Below are positions 16,748-23,855 of a stretch of 64,000 nucleotides of DNA, piece after piece (within the stretch, counting starts at the first letter, position 1; each line of letters opens with the position of its first letter). A program made the translations under genes and the position numbers. A model generated the notes under the pieces. That model made no database searches and was not told the origin of the DNA. It was given only the letters and a program-made list of their open reading frames with translations. The stretch is from CBDBGD01 sp965205235 (GTDB lineage Bacteria; Chloroflexota; Dehalococcoidia; Lucifugimonadales; UBA1127). The stretch is taken from NCBI GenBank assembly GCA_965205235.1, contig CBDBGD010000006.1, positions 124,001 to 188,000 of the forward strand, in the 5' to 3' direction.

Positions 16748-17134
16748 CTACGCCGCCCGCTGCGGCGGCTTCCGGTCCGCGTCGACGAGTTGCAAGCGCC
16801 ACCCGTCCGGATCCCGGAGGTTGACGTTGGTCCTGCCAGTGGACTCGACGAGGTGGGGGCCTCGTACCGGAGTCAGCCCCTGCGCCCGCACGTCGTCGTA
16901 CGCTTTACTGGCGCTGTCGACCCGAAAGGCGATGTGGTTGATGCCGATGACCTCCTCGCCGGTCGCCGTGTGTATCTCGATGACGGTCTGGTTCTCGCCC
17001 GGCAGCTTCAGTTCCGCCGACTCGCCATGGTGCGACGTGCGCTGCAACAGCTCGAACCCCAGCTTGCGATAGAACTCCACGTACTCGTCCACGTCCCGGA
17101 CGATCAGCTCGATGTGGTCGATGCCCAGCAGCAT
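16748..17134 (-). CDS. VOC/glyoxalase-fold protein
   Basis: A 128-residue vicinal-oxygen-chelate protein. The beta-alpha-beta-beta-beta pattern begins IDHIELIVRDVDEYVEFYRKLGF and is repeated from about residue 60 (GINHIAFRVDSASKAYDDVRAQG), ending with the typical LRDPDGWRLQLVD. Possible metal ligands are His7, Glu53, His67 and a later acidic residue. The substrate is unknown; lactoylglutathione lyase-like or methylmalonyl-CoA epimerase-like roles both fit the size. It is co-directional with the CoA-transferase genes. Confidence 0.85.
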   Translation of the reverse strand: MLLGIDHIELIVRDVDEYVEFYRKLGFELLQRTSHHGESAELKLPGENQTVIEIHTATGEEVIGINHIAFRVDSASKAYDDVRAQGLTPVRGPHLVESTGRTNVNLRDPDGWRLQLVDADRKPPQRAA

Positions 17135-17149
17135 GATTCCACCTCCGCG

Positions 17150-17815
17150 CTACAGCTCAATCTCCTTCAGCCCCGGCGACACCCGCAGTGGCGCCCCGGT
17201 GATGCTCTGCACCTCCTCCGCGGTCCACCCCGGCGCGACCTCGGTGAGCACCAGGCCCGCCGGCGACGCCTCGATGACGGCGACGTCGGTGCAGATGAGG
17301 CTGACGCACTCCCTGGCCGTCAGCGGGAACGTGCACTCCGGCACGATCTTGTGGTCGCCCTTGGGCGTGGTGTGCTCCATGGCGACAATGACCCGCTTGG
17401 CGCCCGCCGCCAGGTCCATCGCCCCGCCGATGTTGCCCACGCCCCGCTGGGGCACCATCCAGTTCGCCAGGTCGCCCCGTTCCGACACCTGCAGCGCGCC
17501 CAGCACCGACACGTCGATGTGGCCGCCGCGGATCATCCCGAACGCCTCCGCCGAGTGGAAGAAGGCCATCCCCGGCACCGGCTGGAGGAACTGGCCGCCG
17601 GCGTTGATGAGGTCGATGTCCTCTTCACCCTCGGGGGCCATGGGGCCGTAGTTGAGGATGCCGTTCTCGCTGTGGTAGATCACGGAGCGGCCCTCCGGGA
17701 TGAACTGCGAGACCAGCGTGGGAATGCCGATGCCCAGGTTCACGTAGCTGCCGTCGGGCAGCTCGCGCGCCACCCGCATGGCGATGACCTCTCGGGGCAG
17801 TCGGTCCATGGCCAT
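17150..17815 (-). CDS. CoA transferase subunit B (3-oxoacid type)
   Basis: A 221-residue beta subunit of a family I CoA transferase (AtoA/ScoB/PcaJ-like). The catalytic glutamate is E50 in YHSENGILNYGP, preceded by YVNLGIGIPTLV. A perfect AGGAGGTGA ribosome site overlaps the end of the subunit A gene, so the two subunits are translated in tandem. With subunit A it would move CoA between acyl-CoA and a 3-oxo acid, or a related pair. Confidence 0.93.
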   Translation of the reverse strand: MAMDRLPREVIAMRVARELPDGSYVNLGIGIPTLVSQFIPEGRSVIYHSENGILNYGPMAPEGEEDIDLINAGGQFLQPVPGMAFFHSAEAFGMIRGGHIDVSVLGALQVSERGDLANWMVPQRGVGNIGGAMDLAAGAKRVIVAMEHTTPKGDHKIVPECTFPLTARECVSLICTDVAVIEASPAGLVLTEVAPGWTAEEVQSITGAPLRVSPGLKEIEL

Positions 17816-17819
17816 GGCG

Positions 17820-18521
17820 TCACCTCCTCACGATGCGATGTACGAAGATGCCGGGCGTGGCGATGGCCTCGGGGTCGATGTCTCCCGGCTGCAGTATCTC
17901 CTCGACCTCGACGACGGTGATGCGCGCCGCCGTGGCCATGACAGCGTTGAAGTTGCGGGACGACCCCCGGTAAGTCGTGTTGCCCAGCGTGTCCGACTTG
18001 TAGGCCCGGAGGAAGGCGAAGTCCGCGGTCAGTCCCGTCTCCAGCAGGTAGTCGCGGCCGTTGAACACCCGCACCTCCTTGCCTTCGGCGACGACGGTGC
18101 CGACGCCGGTGGGTGTGTAGAAGGCGGGAATCCCGGCGCCGCCGGCCCGGATACGCTCGGCGAGTGTCCCCTGCGGCAGCACCTCCAGGTCCACCTTGCC
18201 CTCGCGGTAGGCCAGCTCGAAGGCGTTGGGCCGGGACGCCGAGGGCGAGACGGGGAACGAGGCGATGATCTTCCGCACCTGGCCGTTCTCGACCAAGACG
18301 CTGTGGTTGATGACCTCCTGCCCGGCCACCGCGCCGAAGCCAGGCAGCCCCGCGGTGTTGCTGATGATGGTGAGGTTGCTGGCGCCCTGGTCTCGCAGGG
18401 CCAGGATGAGCTGCTGCGGCATGCCGCCCGGCCCGCCGAAGCCGTCCATCATGATGACCGCGCTGTCCGGCACGTCCGCGACGGCGTCGGCGAAGGAGGC
18501 GTAGACCTTATCGATGGGCAT
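17820..18521 (-). CDS. CoA transferase subunit A (3-oxoacid type)
   Basis: A 233-residue alpha subunit paired with the B subunit just downstream. Seen: the CoA-binding glycine loop GFGGPGGMP at 27-35, NGRDYLLETGLTADFAFLRAY, and GNTTYRGSSRNFN, the standard C-terminal features. Its ATG overlaps the stop of the preceding nuclease-like gene by one base (TAATG), an arrangement usually linked to coupled translation. Confidence 0.93.
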   Translation of the reverse strand: MPIDKVYASFADAVADVPDSAVIMMDGFGGPGGMPQQLILALRDQGASNLTIISNTAGLPGFGAVAGQEVINHSVLVENGQVRKIIASFPVSPSASRPNAFELAYREGKVDLEVLPQGTLAERIRAGGAGIPAFYTPTGVGTVVAEGKEVRVFNGRDYLLETGLTADFAFLRAYKSDTLGNTTYRGSSRNFNAVMATAARITVVEVEEILQPGDIDPEAIATPGIFVHRIVRR

Positions 18522-19588
18522 TACTTCACTCCCCAGAGACTCTTGAGGCGCTCAACTGTATAGTCCCACTTGGGGCTACGTGGGCGAGCCACTGTGTTCT
18601 GATTCCCAAAGAAGCCACGCTCCCTCACGGCGTGTTGAAGATCGACCGTCTTTATCCAATCGATGCCCACGAAGTGCTGGGCATCGTCTTCGTTGAACGC
18701 ATTCTCAGCTTTGAGGCCGACCTTGGTGATGGGGGTGTCAGAGCCATCGATCTTGAGGGTGAATTGTTCGTAGTGGGCGACAGGAGTGACAACTCTGCCA
18801 ACTCCGACGTATCCCCTCCCTGGAACGGATACCCAGACCCGAGCACCAGGCTCAAGCAGTCCAAGCGTTCTCACATACCACTCCCCGCCACCAGCACATA
18901 TGAAACCGTACTCCCTCGCGTCATCCCAGAGCCTAGAACCTCCTTCATCAAAGTTTGCGTAATACTCCTCATTCCACTCTCCTCGGGTCGCGGGCAACGG
19001 CGACGCTTCCGGCTCGCTCATCCAGGAACGGGCGAGGTATTGCCGGTCTCCGTCCTGAAAGGCACGGAATAGGACAACATTAATGTCAATCTCGTGCTCC
19101 TCGCGAAGGTACCTCACGATACGCTCAGTTGCGGAATCGACCTCTGCGCCTATGATCAATAGCCGGTGCGCGGAGTTGAGTTCATCCAGTCTTCCCCCGA
19201 ATCTCCTCTGAAAGGCAGTGTCGATTGCCTCCGGTTGTTCCACCCCGTGGAAACGACGCTGGTACTCAACGAAAACCGGTGCGATCTCCGGGGTCATTTC
19301 CTTCACAGCGGAACCGTAGTCAAGAACCTGAGCTACCACGTCTCTTGGTGTCCTGTCCCGCTTCAGCTCAATGACTGTGAGGTCACCGGCCGCATCAATT
19401 GCGAGAAGATCGATGTGCCCGCCATAAGGGGTAGGAACCTGTCGACCGACTATCATCAGGTCCAAGTCAAGAATGGACGGGTCTTCGTCGATAATCCTCT
19501 CCAAGTGTTTTTCGAAGTCTATTCCCCCAAGAGAAAGGCGCTGTACCTTTTCCCTTTCAACCCGCCAGATCGCCATCTTCGTCGACAT
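18521..19588 (-). CDS. NucS/DUF91-type nuclease-domain protein
   Basis: A 355-residue protein with an N-terminal PD-(D/E)xK core: D60 in GGHIDLLAID, E74-x-K76 in TVIELKRDRTPRDVVAQVLDYG. This matches the DUF91/NucS-like family of predicted endonucleases. The C-terminal 150 residues are not recognised; they include GGGEWYVRTLGL and GYVGVGRVV. It has somewhat lower GC than the metabolic genes on both sides, is in the same direction, and its stop overlaps the CoA transferase A start. It looks inserted into a metabolic operon. The GAGAGGAG before the ATG supports the start. Confidence 0.8.
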   Translation of the reverse strand: MSTKMAIWRVEREKVQRLSLGGIDFEKHLERIIDEDPSILDLDLMIVGRQVPTPYGGHIDLLAIDAAGDLTVIELKRDRTPRDVVAQVLDYGSAVKEMTPEIAPVFVEYQRRFHGVEQPEAIDTAFQRRFGGRLDELNSAHRLLIIGAEVDSATERIVRYLREEHEIDINVVLFRAFQDGDRQYLARSWMSEPEASPLPATRGEWNEEYYANFDEGGSRLWDDAREYGFICAGGGEWYVRTLGLLEPGARVWVSVPGRGYVGVGRVVTPVAHYEQFTLKIDGSDTPITKVGLKAENAFNEDDAQHFVGIDWIKTVDLQHAVRERGFFGNQNTVARPRSPKWDYTVERLKSLWGVK

Positions 19589-19615
19589 ATATGACTCCTC
19601 TCGTCGTCGGGTGGC

Positions 19616-20044
19616 TCACGCCCCACCCGTCGCCGGGCGGAAGACCAGGACTGTGCGCGTCTCCTCGCCCTCCTGCTGCTCCACGAAGTCGGCCTGCAGC
19701 GGCATGCCGATGGCGATGCTCTCCGGCCGCGTGGCGTCCATGCCGACGAGGCGAGCGGGGAGCCTCGGCCCCTCCTCCAGCGTGACGATGCCGGTGAGGT
19801 AGGGGTTCTCCCGCCCGTAGCCCTGGGCCACCATGGCCGTGGGCGCGACGTAGATGGAGGTGTAGCCCGCGAGCGTCCCGCGGCCGCTGAGCTCCCGCAG
19901 CTCCGCCCGAGAGTCGGGGCAGGCCGTGCAGACGCTGCGAGGCGGGACGTACATGACCTCGCAGTCGACGCACCAGACGCCCACGAGCTTGCGCTCGTTC
20001 AGGTACCGCTGGAATGCCTTGACGCCGTACTCTTCCTGCGTCAT
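19616..20044 (-). CDS. Zn-ribbon/OB-fold (DUF35) acyl-CoA-associated protein
   Basis: A 142-residue DUF35 protein. The N-terminal rubredoxin-like zinc ribbon uses C25, C28, C39 and C42; the rest is an OB-fold (GRGTLAGYTSIYVAPTAM, LVGMDATRPESIAIGM). Such proteins act as obligate partners of thiolase-like enzymes and channel CoA substrates. Its start overlaps the stop of the upstream thiolase by 4 bases (ATGA), which strongly supports a complex. Confidence 0.93.
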   Translation of the reverse strand: MTQEEYGVKAFQRYLNERKLVGVWCVDCEVMYVPPRSVCTACPDSRAELRELSGRGTLAGYTSIYVAPTAMVAQGYGRENPYLTGIVTLEEGPRLPARLVGMDATRPESIAIGMPLQADFVEQQEGEETRTVLVFRPATGGA

Positions 20045-21321
20045 GACAGGCCTCGCTTCAGGATGTTGACGACGCAGCTGTTGCCGGAGCCGCCCAGGTT
20101 CTGCGCGAGGCCGTACCGCAGCTCCCGACCGGTGACCTGCCGCTCGCCCGCCTCCCCGCGCAGCTGCTTCCAGATCTCCACGATCTGCGCGCCGCCGGTC
20201 GCGCCCACCGGGTGGCCTTTCGACTTGAGCCCCCCTGACGTGTTGATGGGCTTGACCCCGTCGCGGGCCGTCAGCCCCTCGGCGGCGGCCAGGGCCCCCT
20301 CGCCGGGGGCGAAGTAGCCCAGGTCCTCCGTCGCGATCACCTCTGCGATGGTGAAGCAGTCGTGGACCTCCGTGACGTCGATGTCGTCGGGCCCGATGCC
20401 GGCCATGGCGTAGGCCTGCCGGGCCGCCCGCTTGGTCGAGGGGATCGACGTCAGCTTCTCCCGGTCGGCCAGCGACGCCGCGCTCGCGTGCGCCGACGCC
20501 GCCACGGTGATCGGCGCGTCGCTCAGGCTGCGCGCCACGTCCTCCGACGCTAGCACCAGGCAGCTCGCGCCGTCGGTCATGGGTGAGCAGTCGAAGAGGC
20601 GCAGCGGCCAGGCCACCATGGGGTTCCCCGAGAGGTCTCGGAGGAAATCAAGCTCGTCCTTCCACTCCGGCGCCGGCGCGCCCCTGTCCTTGAGCCGCTT
20701 GATGCGGGACTCCATGAGGCTGCGAATGGTCCGGTTGAACTGCGCCTTGGGGTTCAGGGCGCCGTTCTCATGGTTCTTGATGGCCACGCGCATCAGGTGC
20801 TCGGGGACGGCCCCGTAGCGGTTGAGGTAGGCCGATGCGATGATGGCGAAGACGCCGGGGAAGGTGAACGCCGCCTGCTGCACCTCGAACGTGCCGTCCG
20901 CCGCCATGGCGAGCGCGTCGGTGGCCTGCTCGACGGGGAGGCCCGTCATGCTCTCCACACCGCCTACGAGCACCAGGTCGTGCATCCCCGAGGCGACGGC
21001 CATGACCCCCTGCCGAAACGCCGCGCCGCTGCTGGCGCACGCGTTCTCGATGCGCGTCGCCGGGATCTCCGGCAGCCCTATCCAGTCCGCCACGTGGGGG
21101 CCCAGGTGCGACTGCCCTTCGAACGCGTCGCTGGTGAAGTTGCCTAGGAACAGCGCGTCCAGGTCCGCGGGCGCAAGCCCCCGGTCGACGGACGCCACCG
21201 ACTCTCGGAACGCCTCCAGGAAGAGGTCGCGGCTGGACGCGTTCGGGTACGCGCCGAAGGCCGACACGCCCGCCCCGACGATCGCGACGTTGCGAGCGAA
21301 CTTGGGAACTCGGTCTGCCAT
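20041..21321 (-). CDS. Thiolase-family acetyl-CoA acetyltransferase
   Basis: A 426-residue thiolase of the SCP-x-like/OB-partnered type. The nucleophile is C95 in RIENACASSGAAF; the C-terminal half has TEVHDCFTIAE and GHPVGATGGAQ. The final cysteine-bearing loop reads NLGGSGNSCVVNIL. With the adjoining DUF35 protein it would condense or cleave a beta-ketoacyl-CoA. The CoA-transferase genes downstream suggest catabolism of keto acids. AGGAGGAGAGGAG precedes the ATG. Confidence 0.93.
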   Translation of the reverse strand: MADRVPKFARNVAIVGAGVSAFGAYPNASSRDLFLEAFRESVASVDRGLAPADLDALFLGNFTSDAFEGQSHLGPHVADWIGLPEIPATRIENACASSGAAFRQGVMAVASGMHDLVLVGGVESMTGLPVEQATDALAMAADGTFEVQQAAFTFPGVFAIIASAYLNRYGAVPEHLMRVAIKNHENGALNPKAQFNRTIRSLMESRIKRLKDRGAPAPEWKDELDFLRDLSGNPMVAWPLRLFDCSPMTDGASCLVLASEDVARSLSDAPITVAASAHASAASLADREKLTSIPSTKRAARQAYAMAGIGPDDIDVTEVHDCFTIAEVIATEDLGYFAPGEGALAAAEGLTARDGVKPINTSGGLKSKGHPVGATGGAQIVEIWKQLRGEAGERQVTGRELRYGLAQNLGGSGNSCVVNILKRGLS

Positions 21322-21503
21322 GGCTCCTCTCCTCCTGCTCGCCCGTTTCCGGGGCGGCCTTCCTCAGTCTGCCAGCACCGGGACTAGGCTTCAACCAGTG
21401 GGCAGGCCCCAGTATACCTGAGACGCGTGACCTGTGGGCCGCGGGAGCAAGAGGCGTCGATGTCCCTGCCTTCGAGATTCGCCATCATCCAGAGGGAACG
21501 AGA

Positions 21504-22841
21504 TTACGGGAGGCGCGCAGGAGAGACGCTCGCCGGTCCCGGGTGGCCCGGCATGCCGAACATCGAACACCCGACGCACGAACGGGGCTGGCCGCACGGG
21601 GCGACCGTGGAAGTCGCGCCCGCAGGACCGCTGCCCAAGCCCTCGCGATCGGAGTCGCGGCTGGAGAGTTCAAGGCGGAGCTGCCTGGCGCGCGGCGGCC
21701 GCTGGCCGGGGAAGGCCAGGAAGGCCCAGGCCCGCTTGCGTACTACGCCCATCGCCTCCAGGTCGCGCCAGGTATCGACCTTGTGGCGGCGTCGGTTCTC
21801 CACGATGCGCTGGGCCGAGGTGGGCCCCACGCCCGGGACCCGCAGTAGCTCCTCGCGGCTGGCCGCGTTGACATCGACAGGGAAGGCGTCCAGGCGCTCC
21901 AGTGCTATGGCGGTCTTGGGGTCGTCCTCCAGCGGAAGGAAGCCGCTGCGGTCAAAGGCCAGCTTGATCTCGTCGTTGGAGAAGCGATAGATGCGCTTGA
22001 GCCAGTCCACCTGGTAGAGCCGGTGCTCTCGCATGGGGGGCGTGGGCGGATGCTCCTCCAGGGGCGTGTGGCGTACCGGCCGGAAGGCTGCGTAGTAGGC
22101 CCGTTTGAGGTCCCACTCCGTGTACAGCTGGTCGACGCGCCGGAAGATGTCCCAGTCCGACTCGTCGGCAGCGCCCACGACGAACTGGGTGGCCTGGCCC
22201 ACCGCGCCCTGGGCGCCGTCCCGCGTGAGCTGGTGGACCCATCGCATGGGGTCTAGGATGTCCCGCTCCAGGTCCTTCATGGCACTGAGCTTGCGCATCA
22301 TGTCCACGGTGGGAGTCTCGATGTTCACCGACAGCCGCGTCCCAAGGCGATGAGCGGCCTCCACGTACTGCCGCTCCGTGCCCGGCATGACCTTGAGGTG
22401 AATGTACCCCCGGAAGCCATACCGATGGCGGATAGCCTCTACGACCTGAATGAGGCGCTGGGTGGTCTTGGAGCCGTCGCCGGCAACCCCGGAGCTCAGG
22501 AAGAGCCCGTCGACCGTGTGGCGCTGGTGCAACTCGGCGAAGAGCCGGGCCAGCTCGTCCACCTTGAAGGCGTACCGGCGACGCGGGACCCAGTGGCTGT
22601 TGGGGCAGAAGGCGCAGTCCATCTTGCAGAAGTCGGTGAACATGACCCGCAGGAGATTGATGTACCGGCCGTTGGGCATGGCGGCGCGGTACACGCCCGG
22701 GACGGGGTTCTTCTTCGCCGCAGAGTAAGGAGCCGTGCCGCGGGACCGCAGCCGCTCGGGTGGAGAGAGGATGTCGTCACCGGCCATGCCACCGAGGATC
22801 TGGAGCTTCTCGTAGACATCGGGAAAGTGTCTGATCAACAT
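21504..22841 (-). CDS. Radical SAM/helix-hairpin-helix protein, DNA modification/repair type
   Basis: A 445-residue protein of the radical SAM group usually annotated as putative DNA modification/repair. From the chosen start, the cluster cysteines are C72, C76 and C79 (CKMDCAFC). FLSSGVAGDGSKT, the VNIETPT strand and a C-terminal helix-hairpin-helix (DVNAASREELLRVPGVGPT) follow. A 60-residue Cys-containing tail of unknown meaning ends the protein. The ATG at 22841 follows AAAGGAGC; an upstream in-frame ATG at 22871 lacks a ribosome site. Relatives are generally neighbours of a UDG-like gene, absent here, though an alkyltransferase gene lies nearby. Confidence 0.87.
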   Translation of the reverse strand: MLIRHFPDVYEKLQILGGMAGDDILSPPERLRSRGTAPYSAAKKNPVPGVYRAAMPNGRYINLLRVMFTDFCKMDCAFCPNSHWVPRRRYAFKVDELARLFAELHQRHTVDGLFLSSGVAGDGSKTTQRLIQVVEAIRHRYGFRGYIHLKVMPGTERQYVEAAHRLGTRLSVNIETPTVDMMRKLSAMKDLERDILDPMRWVHQLTRDGAQGAVGQATQFVVGAADESDWDIFRRVDQLYTEWDLKRAYYAAFRPVRHTPLEEHPPTPPMREHRLYQVDWLKRIYRFSNDEIKLAFDRSGFLPLEDDPKTAIALERLDAFPVDVNAASREELLRVPGVGPTSAQRIVENRRRHKVDTWRDLEAMGVVRKRAWAFLAFPGQRPPRARQLRLELSSRDSDREGLGSGPAGATSTVAPCGQPRSCVGCSMFGMPGHPGPASVSPARLP

Positions 22842-22966
22842 GGGCGCTCCTTTGTTGGAAAATGGGAACATAAGTTCTCTTACTGGCGCTTGCCTGTCAA
22901 GAGGGGAGTGGCAGTCTGCGGACGGGAGGCTATACTGGACGGAGACAGCGAAGGAGTGGAGAAGCG

Positions 22967-23188
22967 ATGGCGGGCGAGACGGCGACGGTGCTACAGCTGT
23001 GCAAGGTGTGTCGCACGGAGCTTGGGCGCTACGAGATCAAGCGCGAGAACATGATGCTGCGCGCCGGCGGGTCAATCTGGTGCGCGGTGTGCAACGCCTC
23101 GCAGCCGGAGCTGCGAGAGGTGGAGGGCCGCCAAGACGCCATCGAGGAGGAGCAGCGGAGCTACCCCAAGCCAACCCCCACGGGCTAG
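22967..23188 (+). CDS. Small double-CxxC protein of unknown function
   Basis: A 73-residue protein with two CxxC knuckles (CKVC and CAVC, 26 residues apart), which would form one zinc ribbon, followed by an acidic C-terminal tail. A TATACT box lies about 30 bases ahead of the ATG and GGAGTGGAG serves as ribosome site. It is read divergently from the radical SAM gene. No family was recognised. Confidence 0.65.
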   Translation: MAGETATVLQLCKVCRTELGRYEIKRENMMLRAGGSIWCAVCNASQPELREVEGRQDAIEEEQRSYPKPTPTG

Positions 23189-23288
23189 GGGGCGAAGCGC
23201 CCTTCGTCCTCCTGCGCGTCGAGCGCCCTGGGGCGATCAAGATCGACACCGGGGCGCAGACGGACGCCGCGTACGGTCACCAGCCGCA

Positions 23289-23855
23289 TCAGGCCGCTGC
23301 CGGCGACCACCCCTCGGCCTCCAGCAGGCGCGCCTTCAGCGCCAGCCCGCCGCCGTAGCCGTGCAGCGAGCCGCTGCTGCCGATGACCCGGTGGCACGGC
23401 ACCAGCGGCGGGAACCGGTTGCGGGCCATCGCCTGCCCCGCCGCCCTGGCGGCGCCGGGCCGCCCCGCCTCCGCCGCCAGCCAGCCGTAGCTGCGAGTCT
23501 CGCCCCTGGGAATGCGCACGCAGGCCTGCCACGCGGCCAGGGTGAAGGGCGCAACGCCCTCCACGTCCAGGGCCACCTCGGCGCCTCTGTATCGCAGGCG
23601 GGCCCTGCCCGCGGTCTGCGACGGCCCCCACTCCGGCGCACCGGGCTCTCCGCCGAGGATAGCCTCCACGAGCGGCGCCAGGTGCGCCCACGAGCCCTCC
23701 TGCAGCGGCGCGTCCATACCATCGAGCTCAAGAGCCTCCCACGCCGCGTCGGGCGACGCCACGGGCAGCGTGAGCTTGCGCAGCCCCTTGGCCGACCCCA
23801 GCGCGCCCACCCAGCCAAGCTCCGTCAAGATCAGATCGTACGAGTACATCGTCAT
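23289..23855 (-). CDS. ogt: Methylated-DNA-protein cysteine methyltransferase
   Basis: A suicide repair protein that takes alkyl groups from O6-alkylguanine. Seen: the active-site loop FPPLVPCHRVIGSSG with the acceptor Cys, the helix-turn-helix segment TRSYGWLAAEAGRPGAARAAGQAM with the arginine finger region, and YGGGLALKARLLEAEG. The N-terminal domain is short. The ATG at 23855 overlaps the stop of the upstream transglutaminase gene (ATGA); a second ATG two codons later has better ribosome-site spacing. A long open frame upstream is only the shadow of the transglutaminase gene. Confidence 0.93.
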   Translation of the reverse strand: MTMYSYDLILTELGWVGALGSAKGLRKLTLPVASPDAAWEALELDGMDAPLQEGSWAHLAPLVEAILGGEPGAPEWGPSQTAGRARLRYRGAEVALDVEGVAPFTLAAWQACVRIPRGETRSYGWLAAEAGRPGAARAAGQAMARNRFPPLVPCHRVIGSSGSLHGYGGGLALKARLLEAEGWSPAAA

